Source of the DNA: Alphaproteobacteria bacterium
Lineage (GTDB): Bacteria; Pseudomonadota; Alphaproteobacteria; Micropepsales; Micropepsaceae
DNA length: 64,000 nt
Direction: 5' to 3'
NCBI GenBank assembly: GCA_028871345.1
Contig: JAGWNK010000006.1
Span: 1-64,000 of the forward strand
Within the stretch, counting starts at the first letter, position 1, and each line of letters begins with the position of its first letter. Below, piece after piece: positions 8,704 through 17,499 of the stretch. Both the position numbers and the translations under genes were made by a program. A model generated the notes under the pieces. It worked only from the letters and a program-made list of their open reading frames with translations. It had not been told where the DNA came from and did no database searches.

Positions 8704-8997
8704 ATGATGGGCATGGATGTTCTCGATATCGCGCGCTATCTCGGCGCCCTGCTGCTCGTGCTCGGGCTGATCGGCGCGGCCGGACTCGCCGCGCGCCGCT
8801 TCGGCCTGCCGGGCCTCGCCAAGCCGGCGGCCCAGCGCCGCCTCAAGATCGTCGAGACGCTGATGCTCTCGCCGCGCCAGAAGCTCGCCATCATCCGCCG
8901 CGACGACGTCGAGCATCTCGTCATGTTCGGCGCCGACGGCGCCGCCGTGATCGAGCGCGCCATCACGCCGCCGCAGCAGCAAGAGCCCGCGCCATGA
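8704..8997 (+). CDS. fliO: Flagellar biosynthesis protein FliO
   Basis: Short membrane protein (97 aa) that stabilises the FliP ring during assembly of the export gate. One N-terminal transmembrane helix (about residues 10-30), then a cytoplasmic beta-rich domain with the family pattern RRLKIVETLMLSPRQKLAIIRRDDVEHLVMFG (shown here as segments of one run: RRLKIVETLML, SPRQKLAIIRRD, VEHLVMFG). Three nearby ATGs (8704, 8707, 8713) are possible starts. Its stop overlaps the fliP start (ATGA), so the two are translationally coupled. Confidence 0.85.
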   Translation: MMGMDVLDIARYLGALLLVLGLIGAAGLAARRFGLPGLAKPAAQRRLKIVETLMLSPRQKLAIIRRDDVEHLVMFGADGAAVIERAITPPQQQEPAP

Positions 8998-9785
8998 TGC
9001 GCCGCGCCGTTCTCTGTTTCCTGGTCGCGCTCGCCGTCTTGGCACCGCACGCGGCGCAGGCCGCGACGCACGCGGCCAGTGCGGCATCCGGCGCCGCCAG
9101 CGCCGGCGGGCTGTCGATCGACTTGTCGGGCGGCGGCATGTTCACCGACCGCATGATGCAGATCATCGCGCTGATCACCATCCTCAGCGTGGCGCCCTCC
9201 ATCCTCATCATGATGACGAGCTTCGTGCGCATCGTCGTCGTCTTGTCGCTGTTGCGCACGGCGCTCGGCCTGCAGCAGAGCCCGCCCAACAGCGTGATCG
9301 TGTCGCTGGCGCTGTTCCTCACGCTGTTCGTGATGACGCCGACGCTGAAGGACGCCTACGCCCAGGGCGTCGAGCCGCTCATCGCCGGCCAGATCACCAC
9401 CGAGCAGGCCTTCGACAAGGCCGCCGTGCCCATGAAGACGTTCATGCTGGGCCATGTGCGCCAGGCCGACCTCAAGCTGTTCCTCGACATGTCGGGCAAG
9501 AAGACGCCGCCGACCGCCGAAGCCGTGCCGCTCACCACCATCGCGCCCGCCTTCATGCTGTCGGAGCTGCGCCGCGCCTTCGAGATCGGTTTTTTGATCT
9601 TCGTGCCGTTCCTCATCATCGACATGGCGGTGGCCTCGATCCTGATGTCGATGGGCATGATGATGCTGCCCCCGGTCATCATCTCGCTGCCGTTCAAGCT
9701 GATCTTCTTCGTGCTGGTCGACGGCTGGCGGCTGGTATCGGGCTCGCTGGTGGAAAGCTACCTGCACGGCCCGCCGCCAGGATAG
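8994..9785 (+). CDS. fliP: Flagellar export gate protein FliP
   Basis: Core pore protein of the flagellar type III export gate. 263 aa from ATG at 8994, with a cleavable-looking signal sequence (MMRRAVLCFLVALAVLAPHAAQA) and then helices carrying the family signatures MMTSFVRIVVVLSLLRTALG, NSVIVSLALFLTLFVMTP and IDMAVASILMSMGMMMLPP. A longer open frame begins at 8691, but its first 101 codons are a shadow of fliO. Confidence 0.97.
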   Translation: MMRRAVLCFLVALAVLAPHAAQAATHAASAASGAASAGGLSIDLSGGGMFTDRMMQIIALITILSVAPSILIMMTSFVRIVVVLSLLRTALGLQQSPPNSVIVSLALFLTLFVMTPTLKDAYAQGVEPLIAGQITTEQAFDKAAVPMKTFMLGHVRQADLKLFLDMSGKKTPPTAEAVPLTTIAPAFMLSELRRAFEIGFLIFVPFLIIDMAVASILMSMGMMMLPPVIISLPFKLIFFVLVDGWRLVSGSLVESYLHGPPPG

Positions 9786-9798
9786 GCCCGGAGCATCC

Positions 9799-10560
9799 TC
9801 AATGCCGCAGCGACGGCAGGCGTCCCCAGGGCGTCCCGCGCAACGATTCCGCCACGGCCCAGGCGGCGCCGGTGACCGCCGCCGAGGTGCAGATCTCCGC
9901 CCAGTTGGCGCGGCTCGCCGGCGCGGCGATGACCGCCGGCACCCAGACGAGCAGCGTGAAGAGGCTCACCATGACTGCTTCGAGCGTTGCGGCCAGGCGC
10001 GGCAGCACGCCCAACAGGATGCCCGCGCCTGCCGCGATGTGGGCGGCGCCGGTGACATAGGCGAGCGGCACGTGGAACGGCAGCCAGCCGGGGATGAGTG
10101 GCGCCGTCAGGTTCACATAGAACATGTGCGACAGCCCGATCGCCGGCATCGCCAGCGCGAAGAGAACCTGTCCGAGGCGGACGTTGCCCGCGAGCCCGCC
10201 GTCCCGCGGCAGCAGCGAGAAGATCGTCCAGGCGCCCGCGACGAAAGTGAGATTCTCGCTCACGCTGTACCAGGCGAGTTCGAAGAGCGGATGCGCCACG
10301 ACGACCGGCACCTGCAGCACCAGTTCGCGGAGCGACAGGGCGGCGGTGAGCAGCAGCGCGGAGGGTCTCGCCGTGCGCGGCACGAGAAGGCCAAGGCCGC
10401 CTGCGAGCAGGATGGCGCCGGCAAGGGTGACCAGCGCGTCATGCCGGACGATGCCTTTGAGCAAGGGCGGCCACGCCAGCGCAAAATCATCGACGGCGAC
10501 GAGGAGCGCGCCCAGCGCGGCGAAGCTCGCCGCAAAGAGAATCCGTCCCAGTCCGCGCAT
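9799..10560 (-). CDS. DoxX-like multi-spanning membrane protein
   Basis: 253 aa from the ATG at 10560 (17 codons longer if 10611 is used). About seven hydrophobic helices and a DoxX-like organisation, with short charged loops and an AHIAAGAGILLGVLPRLAATLEA segment. No catalytic motif is visible and the substrate is unknown. It lies tail-to-tail with fliP and head-to-head with an unknown 92-aa gene, so it may share a promoter region with the latter. Confidence 0.6.
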   Translation of the reverse strand: MRGLGRILFAASFAALGALLVAVDDFALAWPPLLKGIVRHDALVTLAGAILLAGGLGLLVPRTARPSALLLTAALSLRELVLQVPVVVAHPLFELAWYSVSENLTFVAGAWTIFSLLPRDGGLAGNVRLGQVLFALAMPAIGLSHMFYVNLTAPLIPGWLPFHVPLAYVTGAAHIAAGAGILLGVLPRLAATLEAVMVSLFTLLVWVPAVIAAPASRANWAEICTSAAVTGAAWAVAESLRGTPWGRLPSLRH

Positions 10561-10647
10561 CGCGATCCTCCTGACGCTGCGATGATCCCGTGGGCCGGGG
10601 CGGGCGGACAATCACGTCTTGGTGATGCGGCGCATGGGAGGCACGGC

Positions 10648-10926
10648 ATGGACCGCCAATACGGCACGACCGCGCCCTTGGGAAAACGCTGGCGCTCGCC
10701 GCGGTACGGTATCGGATCGGAAAAGCAGAGGGTCGTCTATCGCCGCTTCGACAAGCGGAAGGAACTGGCCGTGGCGAAGATCCACGCACTCCTCAAAGGC
10801 GCGGTGCCGCTGCCGGCGGTGAAGCAGGCGCTGTCGCGGCCGGTGGCATTGAAGCTGTTGGAGAGGATCGGACAGGGGCGCGGCACGCGCTATGGACGCG
10901 CGGCAGGCGGCGCCGGTCGAGGTTGA
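10648..10926 (+). CDS. Conserved-looking basic protein of unknown function
   Basis: A 92-aa frame with the amino-acid balance of a real protein, unlike the overlapping frames: RVVYRRFDKRKELAVAKIHALLKGAVPLPAV, read as an alpha-helical segment (here RVVYRRFDKRKELAVAK then IHALLKGAVPLPAV), ends in a GRGTRYGRAAGG tail. The GRGTRY element resembles the beta-wing of winged-helix domains, so nucleic-acid binding is possible but not shown. Divergent from the DoxX-like gene and 30 bases upstream of the ars operator. Confidence 0.45.
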   Translation: MDRQYGTTAPLGKRWRSPRYGIGSEKQRVVYRRFDKRKELAVAKIHALLKGAVPLPAVKQALSRPVALKLLERIGQGRGTRYGRAAGGAGRG

Positions 10927-10956
10927 ATCGGACGCGACGGCTTGACTCGCCGAACA

Positions 10957-10982
10957 ATTTCATTATTTTGGAATTATGAAAT
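10957..10982. promoter_or_regulatory. Probable ArsR operator overlapping the arsR start codon
   Basis: An AT-rich imperfect palindrome, ATTTCATTA at 10957-10965 and TTATGAAAT at 10974-10982, in otherwise GC-rich DNA. The right arm contains the arsR ATG. ArsR-family repressors bind such dyads over the promoter, so autorepression relieved by arsenite is likely. Confidence 0.6.
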
Positions 10983-11305
10983 CAATAACGGCCTTGGCGG
11001 TCCTTGCCGCGCTCGCCCAGGAAACGCGGCTGATGATCTTCCGGCGCCTGATGAAGGCGGGCTCCGCCGGCGAGACGGCGGGCACGCTGGCCGACAAGCT
11101 CGCCGTTCCCGCCCCCACGCTGTCCTTCCATTTGAAGGAGCTCGAACACGCCGCCCTGGTGTCGCAGCGCCGCGACGGGCGCAACCTGATCTATGCGGCG
11201 CGCGCCGACACCATGCGCGATCTTCTCGGTTATCTTCTGAAGGATTGCTGCGGCGGGCGGCCGGAGATCTGCGGTCTCGATGTCAAGGAACTCTGCGATG
11301 GCTGA
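10976..11305 (+). CDS. arsR: ArsR/SmtB family arsenic-responsive repressor
   Basis: 109-aa winged-helix repressor. The recognition helix is in VPAPTLSFHLKELEHAALV (about 44-62) and the wing in SQRRDGRNLIYAA. A cysteine cluster near the C-terminus (Cys91, Cys92, Cys99 in KDCCGGRPEICG) resembles the As(III) site of the Acidithiobacillus ArsR type (Cys95, Cys96, Cys102) rather than the E. coli type. First gene of arsR-arsC-acr3; its 3' end overlaps arsC by 8 bases. Confidence 0.92.
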   Translation: MKSITALAVLAALAQETRLMIFRRLMKAGSAGETAGTLADKLAVPAPTLSFHLKELEHAALVSQRRDGRNLIYAARADTMRDLLGYLLKDCCGGRPEICGLDVKELCDG

Positions 11306-11792
11306 CGGCAGCTACAACGTCCTCTTCCTGTGCACCGGCAATTCGGCGCGCTCGATCCTGGCCGAGGCCTTCCTCAATGCCGAAGGCAGGGGCCGCTTCC
11401 ACGCCTTTTCCGCCGGAAGCTTTCCCAAAGGCACGGTGCATCCCGGCGCCCTCAGGCTGCTGCGGGAGAGCGGCCTGCCGACCGAAGGCCTGCGTTCCAA
11501 GAGCTGGGACGAATTCGCCGCGCCGGGCGCCCCCGCCATGGATTTCATCTTCACGGTCTGCGACAACGCCGCGGGCGAGGTCTGTCCGGTATGGCCCGGC
11601 CTGCCGGTGTCGGCTCATTGGGGCATTCCCGATCCCGCCGCGGTGACGGAGGGCGAGGATGCGCAGATGAAGGCATTCCGCGAGGCCCTGCGCCTGCTGC
11701 AGAACCGCATCCGTCTCTTCATCGCCCTGCCGTTCGACAAGCTCGACCGCATCGCGCTCAAGGCACATCTCGATAGCATCGGCAAAGGCTGA
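11298..11792 (+). CDS. arsC: Arsenate reductase, low-molecular-weight phosphatase type
   Basis: Reduces arsenate to arsenite for export. 164 aa from ATG 11298. The P-loop LCTGNSARS holds the nucleophile Cys12. Cys88 and Cys96 (TVCDNAAGEVCPVW) correspond to Cys82 and Cys89 of the thioredoxin-coupled S. aureus ArsC, and HWGIPDPA carries the general-acid Asp. Overlaps arsR and is followed after 3 bases by acr3. An upstream in-frame ATG at 11280 would overlap arsR further and is less likely. Confidence 0.92.
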   Translation: MADGSYNVLFLCTGNSARSILAEAFLNAEGRGRFHAFSAGSFPKGTVHPGALRLLRESGLPTEGLRSKSWDEFAAPGAPAMDFIFTVCDNAAGEVCPVWPGLPVSAHWGIPDPAAVTEGEDAQMKAFREALRLLQNRIRLFIALPFDKLDRIALKAHLDSIGKG

Positions 11793-11795
11793 TCC

Positions 11796-12830
11796 ATGGG
11801 CATTTTCGAACGCTACCTGACGCTGTGGGTTTTTCTCTGCATCGTCGCCGGCATCGCGCTGGGCCATTTCCTGGCGCCGGTCTTCCACCTGATCGGGGCG
11901 GCCGAGATCGCGCGCGTCAACCTGCCGGTGGCCGTGCTCATCTGGCTGATGATCGTGCCCATGCTGATGAAGATCGACTTCGCCGCGCTCGGCCGCGTGG
12001 CCGAACACTGGCGCGGCATCGCCGTCACCCTGTTCGTCAACTGGGGCGTCAAGCCGTTCTCCATGGCGCTGCTGGGCTGGCTGTTCATCGGCGTCCTGTT
12101 CCGCCCGTTCCTGCCGCCCGGCCAGATCGACAGCTATATCGCCGGCCTCATCCTGCTCGCCGCGGCGCCTTGCACCGCCATGGTCTTCGTGTGGAGCAAC
12201 CTGTCGAAGGGCGAGCCGCATTTCACCCTCACCCAGGTGGCGCTCAACGACACCATCATGGTGTTCGCCTTTGCTCCCATCGTGGGTCTGCTCTTGGGCC
12301 TTTCCGCCATCACCGTGCCCTGGCAGACGCTGCTGCTGTCGGTCGTGCTCTACATCGTCGTGCCGGTGGCCGTGGCGCAGCTGGCGCGACGCCTGGTGCG
12401 GGATCACCTGGCGCAGGTGCTGGCGGCGCTGCATCCCGTGTCGCTCGTCGCGCTCCTCACCACCCTGGTGCTGCTGTTCGGCTTCCAGGGAGACCAGATC
12501 CTGGCGCAACCCCTGGTCATCGCCATGCTTGCGGTGCCCATCCTGCTGCAGGTCTATTTCAATGCCGGCGTCGCCTATCTCCTCAACCGGGCGGCCGGCG
12601 AAGTGCATTGCGTGGCGGCCCCCTCCGCCCTGATCGGCGCTTCGAACTTCTTCGAGTTGGCGGTGGCCGCCGCCATCAGCCTGTTCGGCTTCAACTCGGG
12701 CGCGGCGCTCGCCACCGTGGTGGGCGTGCTGATCGAGGTGCCCGTCATGCTGTCCATCGTTCAACTGGTGAACGCCAGCCGCGCCTGGTACGGCGCCGGG
12801 CGAACGACGGCGGGGCAGCCTGTCGCCTGA
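11796..12830 (+). CDS. acr3: Arsenite efflux permease of the ACR3 family
   Basis: 344 aa with about ten membrane helices. The essential cysteine of ACR3 pumps is Cys126 in LAAAPCTAMVFVWS, and the second signature is VALNDTIMVFAFAPIV. It exports As(III) using the proton gradient, so with ArsC it completes arsenate detoxification. Last gene of the operon. RefSeq sometimes names this family ArsB. Confidence 0.93.
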   Translation: MGIFERYLTLWVFLCIVAGIALGHFLAPVFHLIGAAEIARVNLPVAVLIWLMIVPMLMKIDFAALGRVAEHWRGIAVTLFVNWGVKPFSMALLGWLFIGVLFRPFLPPGQIDSYIAGLILLAAAPCTAMVFVWSNLSKGEPHFTLTQVALNDTIMVFAFAPIVGLLLGLSAITVPWQTLLLSVVLYIVVPVAVAQLARRLVRDHLAQVLAALHPVSLVALLTTLVLLFGFQGDQILAQPLVIAMLAVPILLQVYFNAGVAYLLNRAAGEVHCVAAPSALIGASNFFELAVAAAISLFGFNSGAALATVVGVLIEVPVMLSIVQLVNASRAWYGAGRTTAGQPVA

Positions 12831-12996
12831 CGCATATCTGCTATGCGCGAATTGGGCAACCAGTAACGCCCTTTGCCGAAACCTGAAATTCCCGACGGGT
12901 CGCAGTCGCAACGGACGCAGCGGCTGCGTGCCTCCTTTTCAAGGCGTTTGCGCACGCGTATGGTCCTGAACGCTAAATTTTGAAGGGATTGTTCAG

Positions 12997-13326
12997 ATGA
13001 ATGCGCTCCGCTCCTTTCTCTTCACCTCACTCGCAGTCGCAGCAATCGTCGGCACGACTGCCATGGCCGCTCCCGACGCGGCGGGTTCCTGGAAGCTGAC
13101 CGTGGGCAACGGCGCCCCCTGCAACCTCGTTCTCGCTCCCGACGGCTCGGCCGCCTCCAGCGCTGATTGTGCGACCGGAAACCGCGTTGCGCGCTGGCGG
13201 GCCGTGGCCGACAAGATCGAGCTCAGAACCGCATCGGGGGAAACGGTCGGCATTCTGGTGGCCAGAGATGGCGCCTTTGCCGGCAAGCGCTTCTCGGACG
13301 GGCGGACCATGGTACTGAGCCGTTGA
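12997..13326 (+). CDS. Secreted AprI/Inh-type metalloprotease inhibitor-like protein
   Basis: 109 aa with a signal peptide ending near TTAMA-AP (residues about 24-25). The mature part follows the AprI/Inh fold: AAGSWKLTVGNGAPCNLVLA, a second Cys in SADCATGNRV giving the expected disulfide, Trp in ARWRAV and a closing beta-strand. The family inhibits secreted serralysin proteases; no such protease gene is in this window. A GAAGGGA ribosome site precedes the ATG. Confidence 0.7.
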   Translation: MNALRSFLFTSLAVAAIVGTTAMAAPDAAGSWKLTVGNGAPCNLVLAPDGSAASSADCATGNRVARWRAVADKIELRTASGETVGILVARDGAFAGKRFSDGRTMVLSR

Positions 13327-13353
13327 ACTCCCCATCGATTTGACGGCTGAGGG

Positions 13354-13388
13354 GGGCCGCGAGATTCCCAGATCTTGCGGCCCATTTT
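13354..13388 (+). terminator. Intrinsic terminator after the inhibitor gene
   Basis: GGGCCGCGAGAT (13354-13365) pairs with ATCTTGCGGCCC (13372-13383) with one mismatch, followed by ATTTTCTATTT. It lies 28 bases after the stop of the AprI-like gene. Confidence 0.75.
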
Positions 13389-13432
13389 CTATTTGGCCTT
13401 CCCTGCCGGCGCACGATTCCTATGCTGGCGCC

Positions 13433-14401
13433 ATGAACAACCCGCACGAGCACACCGCCTGGACCCACGGCCATGTCTTCCTCGGCCATGGCCACGAGCG
13501 CGCTGAAGCGCGCACCCGCCTCGTTGCCTTCCTCACCGCCGCCTTCATGGTGGTGGAGATCGTCACGGGGCTGCTGTTCGGTTCCATGGCGCTTCTGGCC
13601 GACGGCGTGCACATGGCGACCCATGTGGGCGCGCTGGGGCTGGCGGCAGCGGCCTACTGGCTGGCCCGGCGCCACGCCCACAACCGGCGCTTCTCCTTCG
13701 GTTCGGGCAAGTTCGGCGATCTGGCCGCCTTCACCAGCGCCATCGTGCTCGGGCTGTTGTCGCTCGGGGTGGCGGCGGAATCGGTGCGTCGCGTGTTCGA
13801 GCCCGTGGCCGTGCACTACGGCGAGGCGCTCTACATCGCCGCCATCGGCCTGGCCGTGAACATCGCCAGCGCCGCTTTGCTCCACGACGACCACGATCAC
13901 CACCACGATCACGACCACGACCACGCCCACGCGCACGAGCACGACCACGATCACGCGCGCCATCGCGACCACAATCTGCGTGCGGCCTACGTCCATGTCC
14001 TGGCGGATGCGGCGACGAGCGTGCTCGCCATCCTGGCCCTCGGTTCGGGGCTGCTATTCAACCTGCGCTGGGCCGATCCCGTCGTCGGCATCATCGGTGC
14101 CGCGGTGATCGCCTCCTGGGCCTACGGCCTGATCCGCGACAGCGCGCTGGTGCTGCTCGACGCCGAAGACGATCCCGCCATGGCGCACGCCATTCGCGGC
14201 ATCATCGAGGGCGAGGTGGGGGCGCGCGTGCTCGATCTGCATCTGTGGCGGCTGGGGCCCGGCCATCACGGCCTGATCGTGTCGCTCGCCGGATCGGTGA
14301 AGCCCGACAGCGACGCCATCAAGCGCAAATTGAGCGAGCGCTATCCGAGCCTCAGCCACCTGACGGTCGAGATCAATGTCTGCCCCGATTGCGCGCCGTG
14401 A
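13433..14401 (+). CDS. dmeF: CDF family divalent-metal efflux pump (DmeF-like)
   Basis: 322 aa from the ATG at 13433. Six membrane helices, with metal-site motifs of the cation diffusion facilitators (LLADGVHMATH and HVLADAATSV; the aspartates and histidines lie on helices 2 and 5). Between helices 4 and 5 there is a long His/Asp loop (residues about 149-180) and a further HGHVFLGHGHE near the N-terminus. The C-terminal cytoplasmic domain has HLWRLGPGHHGL. Likely exports Co, Ni or Zn; DmeF itself is a cobalt pump. The metal is not decided by sequence. Confidence 0.85.
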   Translation: MNNPHEHTAWTHGHVFLGHGHERAEARTRLVAFLTAAFMVVEIVTGLLFGSMALLADGVHMATHVGALGLAAAAYWLARRHAHNRRFSFGSGKFGDLAAFTSAIVLGLLSLGVAAESVRRVFEPVAVHYGEALYIAAIGLAVNIASAALLHDDHDHHHDHDHDHAHAHEHDHDHARHRDHNLRAAYVHVLADAATSVLAILALGSGLLFNLRWADPVVGIIGAAVIASWAYGLIRDSALVLLDAEDDPAMAHAIRGIIEGEVGARVLDLHLWRLGPGHHGLIVSLAGSVKPDSDAIKRKLSERYPSLSHLTVEINVCPDCAP

Positions 14402-14760
14402 GATGCTGAATGCGCCGCGCGTGACGTGGCACTTGCTTCTCGGAAGCAGACATTAAATTCGCGCAGTACCACTTGAAACGCCTGCGGGCGTCCCCATCTC
14501 CGGTCCATCCGTAGCAAGGCTGGCGTCGCGCGTTCGAAGCGAGAGTTTCGAGCGGCGGCGCCGGTCGTCGTTTGGCTTGGACCAAGGCGAGACCAGGAAG
14601 CAAAGTCGGATGCAAAATGGGTTCTTCCCCCGGGGGAGGGGGCCGCGGAATCGGCAGAACAATTATCTTTCGGAAGGACTGGCGTTGCGCAGCGTTGCGA
14701 ACCGCACCAACGAAAAGGCCGCCCGGAGGCGGCCTGTGCTTCGCGCGGAAACGGCTCGAC
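14402..14760. other. Spacer holding the rpsU terminator
   Basis: Between the convergent dmeF-like and rpsU genes. Apart from the rpsU terminator at 14713-14735 I see only short frames with no family signature. Confidence 0.5.
14713..14735 (-). terminator. Intrinsic terminator of rpsU
   Basis: Read on the minus strand, AGGCCGCC-TCCG-GGCGGCCT forms a perfect GC-rich hairpin followed by TTTTC. It lies 26 bases past the rpsU stop. Confidence 0.85.
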
Positions 14761-14979
14761 TTATTTCGGCAGCAAGCCTTCGCGCTGCATGCGCTTGCGC
14801 TGCAGCTTGCGATAGCGGCGGATCGCTTCGGCGCGTTCGCGGGCCCGCTTCTCGCTCGGCTTCTCGTAATGGCCTCTCAGCTTCATCTCGCGGAAGATGC
14901 CTTCCCGTTGCATCTTCTTCTTCAGCGCCTTCAGCGCCTGGTCGATGTTGTTGTCGCGAACGATGATCTGCAAAGGCAA
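14761..14979 (-). CDS. rpsU: 30S ribosomal protein S21 (bS21)
   Basis: 72-aa basic ribosomal protein of the small-subunit platform, involved in initiation. The diagnostic segments are [20 protein letters not shown], the [20 protein letters not shown] core and the [18 protein letters not shown] tail. A monocistronic gene with its own terminator. Confidence 0.98.
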   Translation of the reverse strand: MPLQIIVRDNNIDQALKALKKKMQREGIFREMKLRGHYEKPSEKRARERAEAIRRYRKLQRKRMQREGLLPK

Positions 14980-15185
14980 CTCCGTTTCCGTTGAGGGGCG
15001 GTTCTCTAACAGAAGGGATTTTCATTGTCCACCAACGGTTGGAAACCTTGCGGACGCAGCCCATATTGGGCTTGAGGCTGGCCGGAATGGTTGCAGCAGG
15101 GCCACGGGGGGGAGGATCGATTTTTCGAGGTTCAATTGGGCGGTTCCCGTTTGACCCCTAACCCCCTGAAATTCATAGTCCTGCC

Positions 15186-15737
15186 ATGGCTATCTTGAAA
15201 ATCGCTCGCATGGGGCATCCCGTCCTGGCCGGCAAGGCCGAACCGGTTGCCGATCCCGCGGCCCCCGAGATCCGCCGGCTGGTCGCCGACATGATCGAGA
15301 CCATGCTCGACGCCAACGGCGCCGGTCTGGCCGCGCCGCAAGTCCATGTGCCGCGGCGGGTGGTCGTGTTCCAGGCGCCGGAAGAGCGTTCGGATCCGGG
15401 CCTGTCGGAAGCCGAACGCTTCGACCACACCGCGCCCCTGACCGTGCTCCTCAACCCCGAGATCGAGGTGGCCGGTCCCGGCGTCGAGGGCGGCTGGGAA
15501 GGTTGCCTGTCGGTGCCCGGGCTGCGCGGCTATGTCGAGCGGCCCGCCCATATCCGCTACCGCGGTGTGGACCTGGAGGGGCGCCCGCTGTCGCGCGTCG
15601 CCAGGGGGTTCCACGCCCGCGTCGTCCAGCACGAGGTCGACCATCTGGACGGCATTCTCTATCCGCAGCGCATGGCCGACCTGAAGCAGCTCATCTTCGA
15701 AAGCGAAGCCCGCCATTGGCTGAAGGAGGAGGAATGA
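15186..15737 (+). CDS. def: Peptide deformylase
   Basis: Removes the formyl group from nascent N-formylmethionine. 183 aa with all three family motifs: GAGLAAPQ (about residues 46-53), EGCLSVPG with the metal-ligand Cys, and QHEVDHLDG with the two metal-ligand His and catalytic Glu. The stop overlaps the coq9 start (ATGA), so the two genes are co-translated. The usual partner fmt is not adjacent here. Confidence 0.97.
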   Translation: MAILKIARMGHPVLAGKAEPVADPAAPEIRRLVADMIETMLDANGAGLAAPQVHVPRRVVVFQAPEERSDPGLSEAERFDHTAPLTVLLNPEIEVAGPGVEGGWEGCLSVPGLRGYVERPAHIRYRGVDLEGRPLSRVARGFHARVVQHEVDHLDGILYPQRMADLKQLIFESEARHWLKEEE

Positions 15738-16399
15738 CGCCGCGCAAGCCGAAATCTCCGCCGGCAGAGAAGCCGGCGATCCTCGAAGCCGCCCTGAAGC
15801 ACATCCCGCGGGAAGGCTTCAGCGACGCGATGCTGAAACGCGCCGCCGCCGAGGCGGGTGTGGACGCCGCAGAGCTGCCAAACCTGTTCCCGAACGGATG
15901 CGTGTCGCTGATCGAAAGTTATGCCGAAGACGTGGATCAGGAGATGCGCAAGCGCCTCAAGAGCCTCGATCTGCCGCAGATGCCGGTGCGCCGGCGCATC
16001 GCCGCCGCGATCACGACGCGCCTCGATATCCTTCGTCCGCACAAGGACGTCGTGCGCCGCGCCGTCGCTTTCCTCAGCCTGCCGCCCAATGCCGCGATCA
16101 GCCTCAAGCTCACCTACAACACGGTCGACGCGATGTGGCGCGCGGCGGGGGATCGTTCCACCGATTTCAATTTCTACACCAAGCGCGCCATCCTGGCGGG
16201 CGTCTATTCCTCGACGCTGTTGCGCTGGCTGACCGATTCGACGCCCGACGAGCACGACACCACGGCCTTCCTGGAGGCGCGCATCGAGAACGTCATGCAG
16301 TACGAGCGTTTCCGGAAGGACATGGGCGCGACGCTCAAGCAGGGCTTGGATCGCATGGGTGAGATCTTCCGCGCCGCCCGCGGAGGCCCTCGGGCTTAG
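15734..16399 (+). CDS. coq9: COQ9 family ubiquinone-biosynthesis protein
   Basis: 221 aa. The N-terminal part has the TetR-like helical pattern of COQ9 (AILEAALKHIPREGFSDAMLKRAA), and the C-terminal domain holds DFNFYTKRAILAGVYSSTLL, the lipid-binding helix region of the family. COQ9 delivers quinone intermediates to the hydroxylase COQ7 in ubiquinone synthesis. Overlaps def by 4 bases at the start, and its stop overlaps the convergent purK stop by 4 bases. Confidence 0.88.
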   Translation: MTPRKPKSPPAEKPAILEAALKHIPREGFSDAMLKRAAAEAGVDAAELPNLFPNGCVSLIESYAEDVDQEMRKRLKSLDLPQMPVRRRIAAAITTRLDILRPHKDVVRRAVAFLSLPPNAAISLKLTYNTVDAMWRAAGDRSTDFNFYTKRAILAGVYSSTLLRWLTDSTPDEHDTTAFLEARIENVMQYERFRKDMGATLKQGLDRMGEIFRAARGGPRA

Positions 16400-17499
16400 A
16401 TCTGCGGCAGGGTCTTGGGTCCCAGGCGGGTGATGTGGCCCATCTTGCGGCCGGGCTTGCGTTCTTTCTTGCCGTAGAGATGCAGCGCCCCGCAGCTCTC
16501 AGACAGTTTGTGCCAGTCGGCCGCCTCCTCGCCGATGATGTTCTCCATGACGGCGTCAGCATGACGTTCGGGCGAGCCCAGCGGCCAGCCGGCGATGGCG
16601 CGGATGTGCTGCTCGAACTGGCTGACGAGGCAGGCATCCATCGTCCAGTGGCCGGAATTGTGGACGCGCGGCGCGATCTCGTTGACCATGAGCGAGCCGT
16701 CGCGGCAGACGAACAGCTCGACCGCCAGCACGCCGACATAGTCGAGCCCGTCGGCGATGCGGTGCGCGATCATCCGCGCCCGGCTGACCTGCGCCGCATC
16801 GAGCTTGGAGGGCACCGTCGACCGGCGCAGGATGTGGTTCTCGTGCACGTTGGTCGGGGGGTCGTAGACCACGAAATCGCCGTCGCGCGCCCGCGCCGCG
16901 ATCACCGAGGCCTCGAAGGCGAAGTCCACGAAGCCTTCCAGGATCGACGGCGCATGGTGGAATCCTGCGAAGGCCTCGACGGCGTCGTCGGCCGTATCGA
17001 TCTTCGCCTGCCCTTTGCCGTCATAGCCGAAGCGCCGGGTCTTCATCACCGCCGGCGTGCCGATGCGCGAGACTGCCGGACCCGCATCGGCCTCGGTGGA
17101 GATCTCCGCGAAGGCCGGCGTCTGCAGCCCGAGGGACAGAATGAAGTTCTTCTCCACCGCCCGGTCCTGGGTCATGGCCAGCGACCGCGCCCCCGGGCTC
17201 AGCGCCACGCGCTCGGCAACGAAGGCGGCGGTATCGGCCGGGATGTTCTCGAACTCGAAGGTCGCGGCATCGCAGGCGGCCGCGAAGCGGGCCAGTGCCG
17301 CCCTGTCGGTATAGGACGCTGCGGTGTGGGCGCAGGCGACATCGAAGGCCGGCGAATCCGACTTGTCGCTGAAGACGTGGGCCTTGAGGCCCAGGCGCGC
17401 GGCGGCGAGCACGAGCATGCGGCCCAGTTGACCGCCGCCCAGTATGCCGATCGTCCCTCCCGGAGGGACGGGCGCTGTCAGTCGCTTTGCTTCCGTCAT
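16396..17499 (-). CDS. purK: N5-carboxyaminoimidazole ribonucleotide synthase PurK
   Basis: ATP-grasp enzyme that carboxylates AIR to N5-CAIR in purine synthesis. 367 aa. The start [20 protein letters not shown] is the PurK N-terminal nucleotide fold, FGYDGKGQ is the ATP-binding loop and [18 protein letters not shown] the catalytic segment. Second gene of purE-purK, overlapping purE by 4 bases; convergent with coq9. Confidence 0.97.
   Translation of the reverse strand: MTEAKRLTAPVPPGGTIGILGGGQLGRMLVLAAARLGLKAHVFSDKSDSPAFDVACAHTAASYTDRAALARFAAACDAATFEFENIPADTAAFVAERVALSPGARSLAMTQDRAVEKNFILSLGLQTPAFAEISTEADAGPAVSRIGTPAVMKTRRFGYDGKGQAKIDTADDAVEAFAGFHHAPSILEGFVDFAFEASVIAARARDGDFVVYDPPTNVHENHILRRSTVPSKLDAAQVSRARMIAHRIADGLDYVGVLAVELFVCRDGSLMVNEIAPRVHNSGHWTMDACLVSQFEQHIRAIAGWPLGSPERHADAVMENIIGEEAADWHKLSESCGALHLYGKKERKPGRKMGHITRLGPKTLPQI

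Noticed and set aside
11283-12911. 542-codon minus-strand frame opposite arsC-acr3
   Set aside because: Antisense shadow; very rich in His, Gln and Arg, with no hydrophobic or catalytic pattern.
13890-13975. Tandem repeat or CRISPR-like array (CACGAC/CACGAT runs)
   Set aside because: It encodes the His/Asp-rich metal loop of the CDF transporter; no spacer-repeat periodicity beyond codon repetition.
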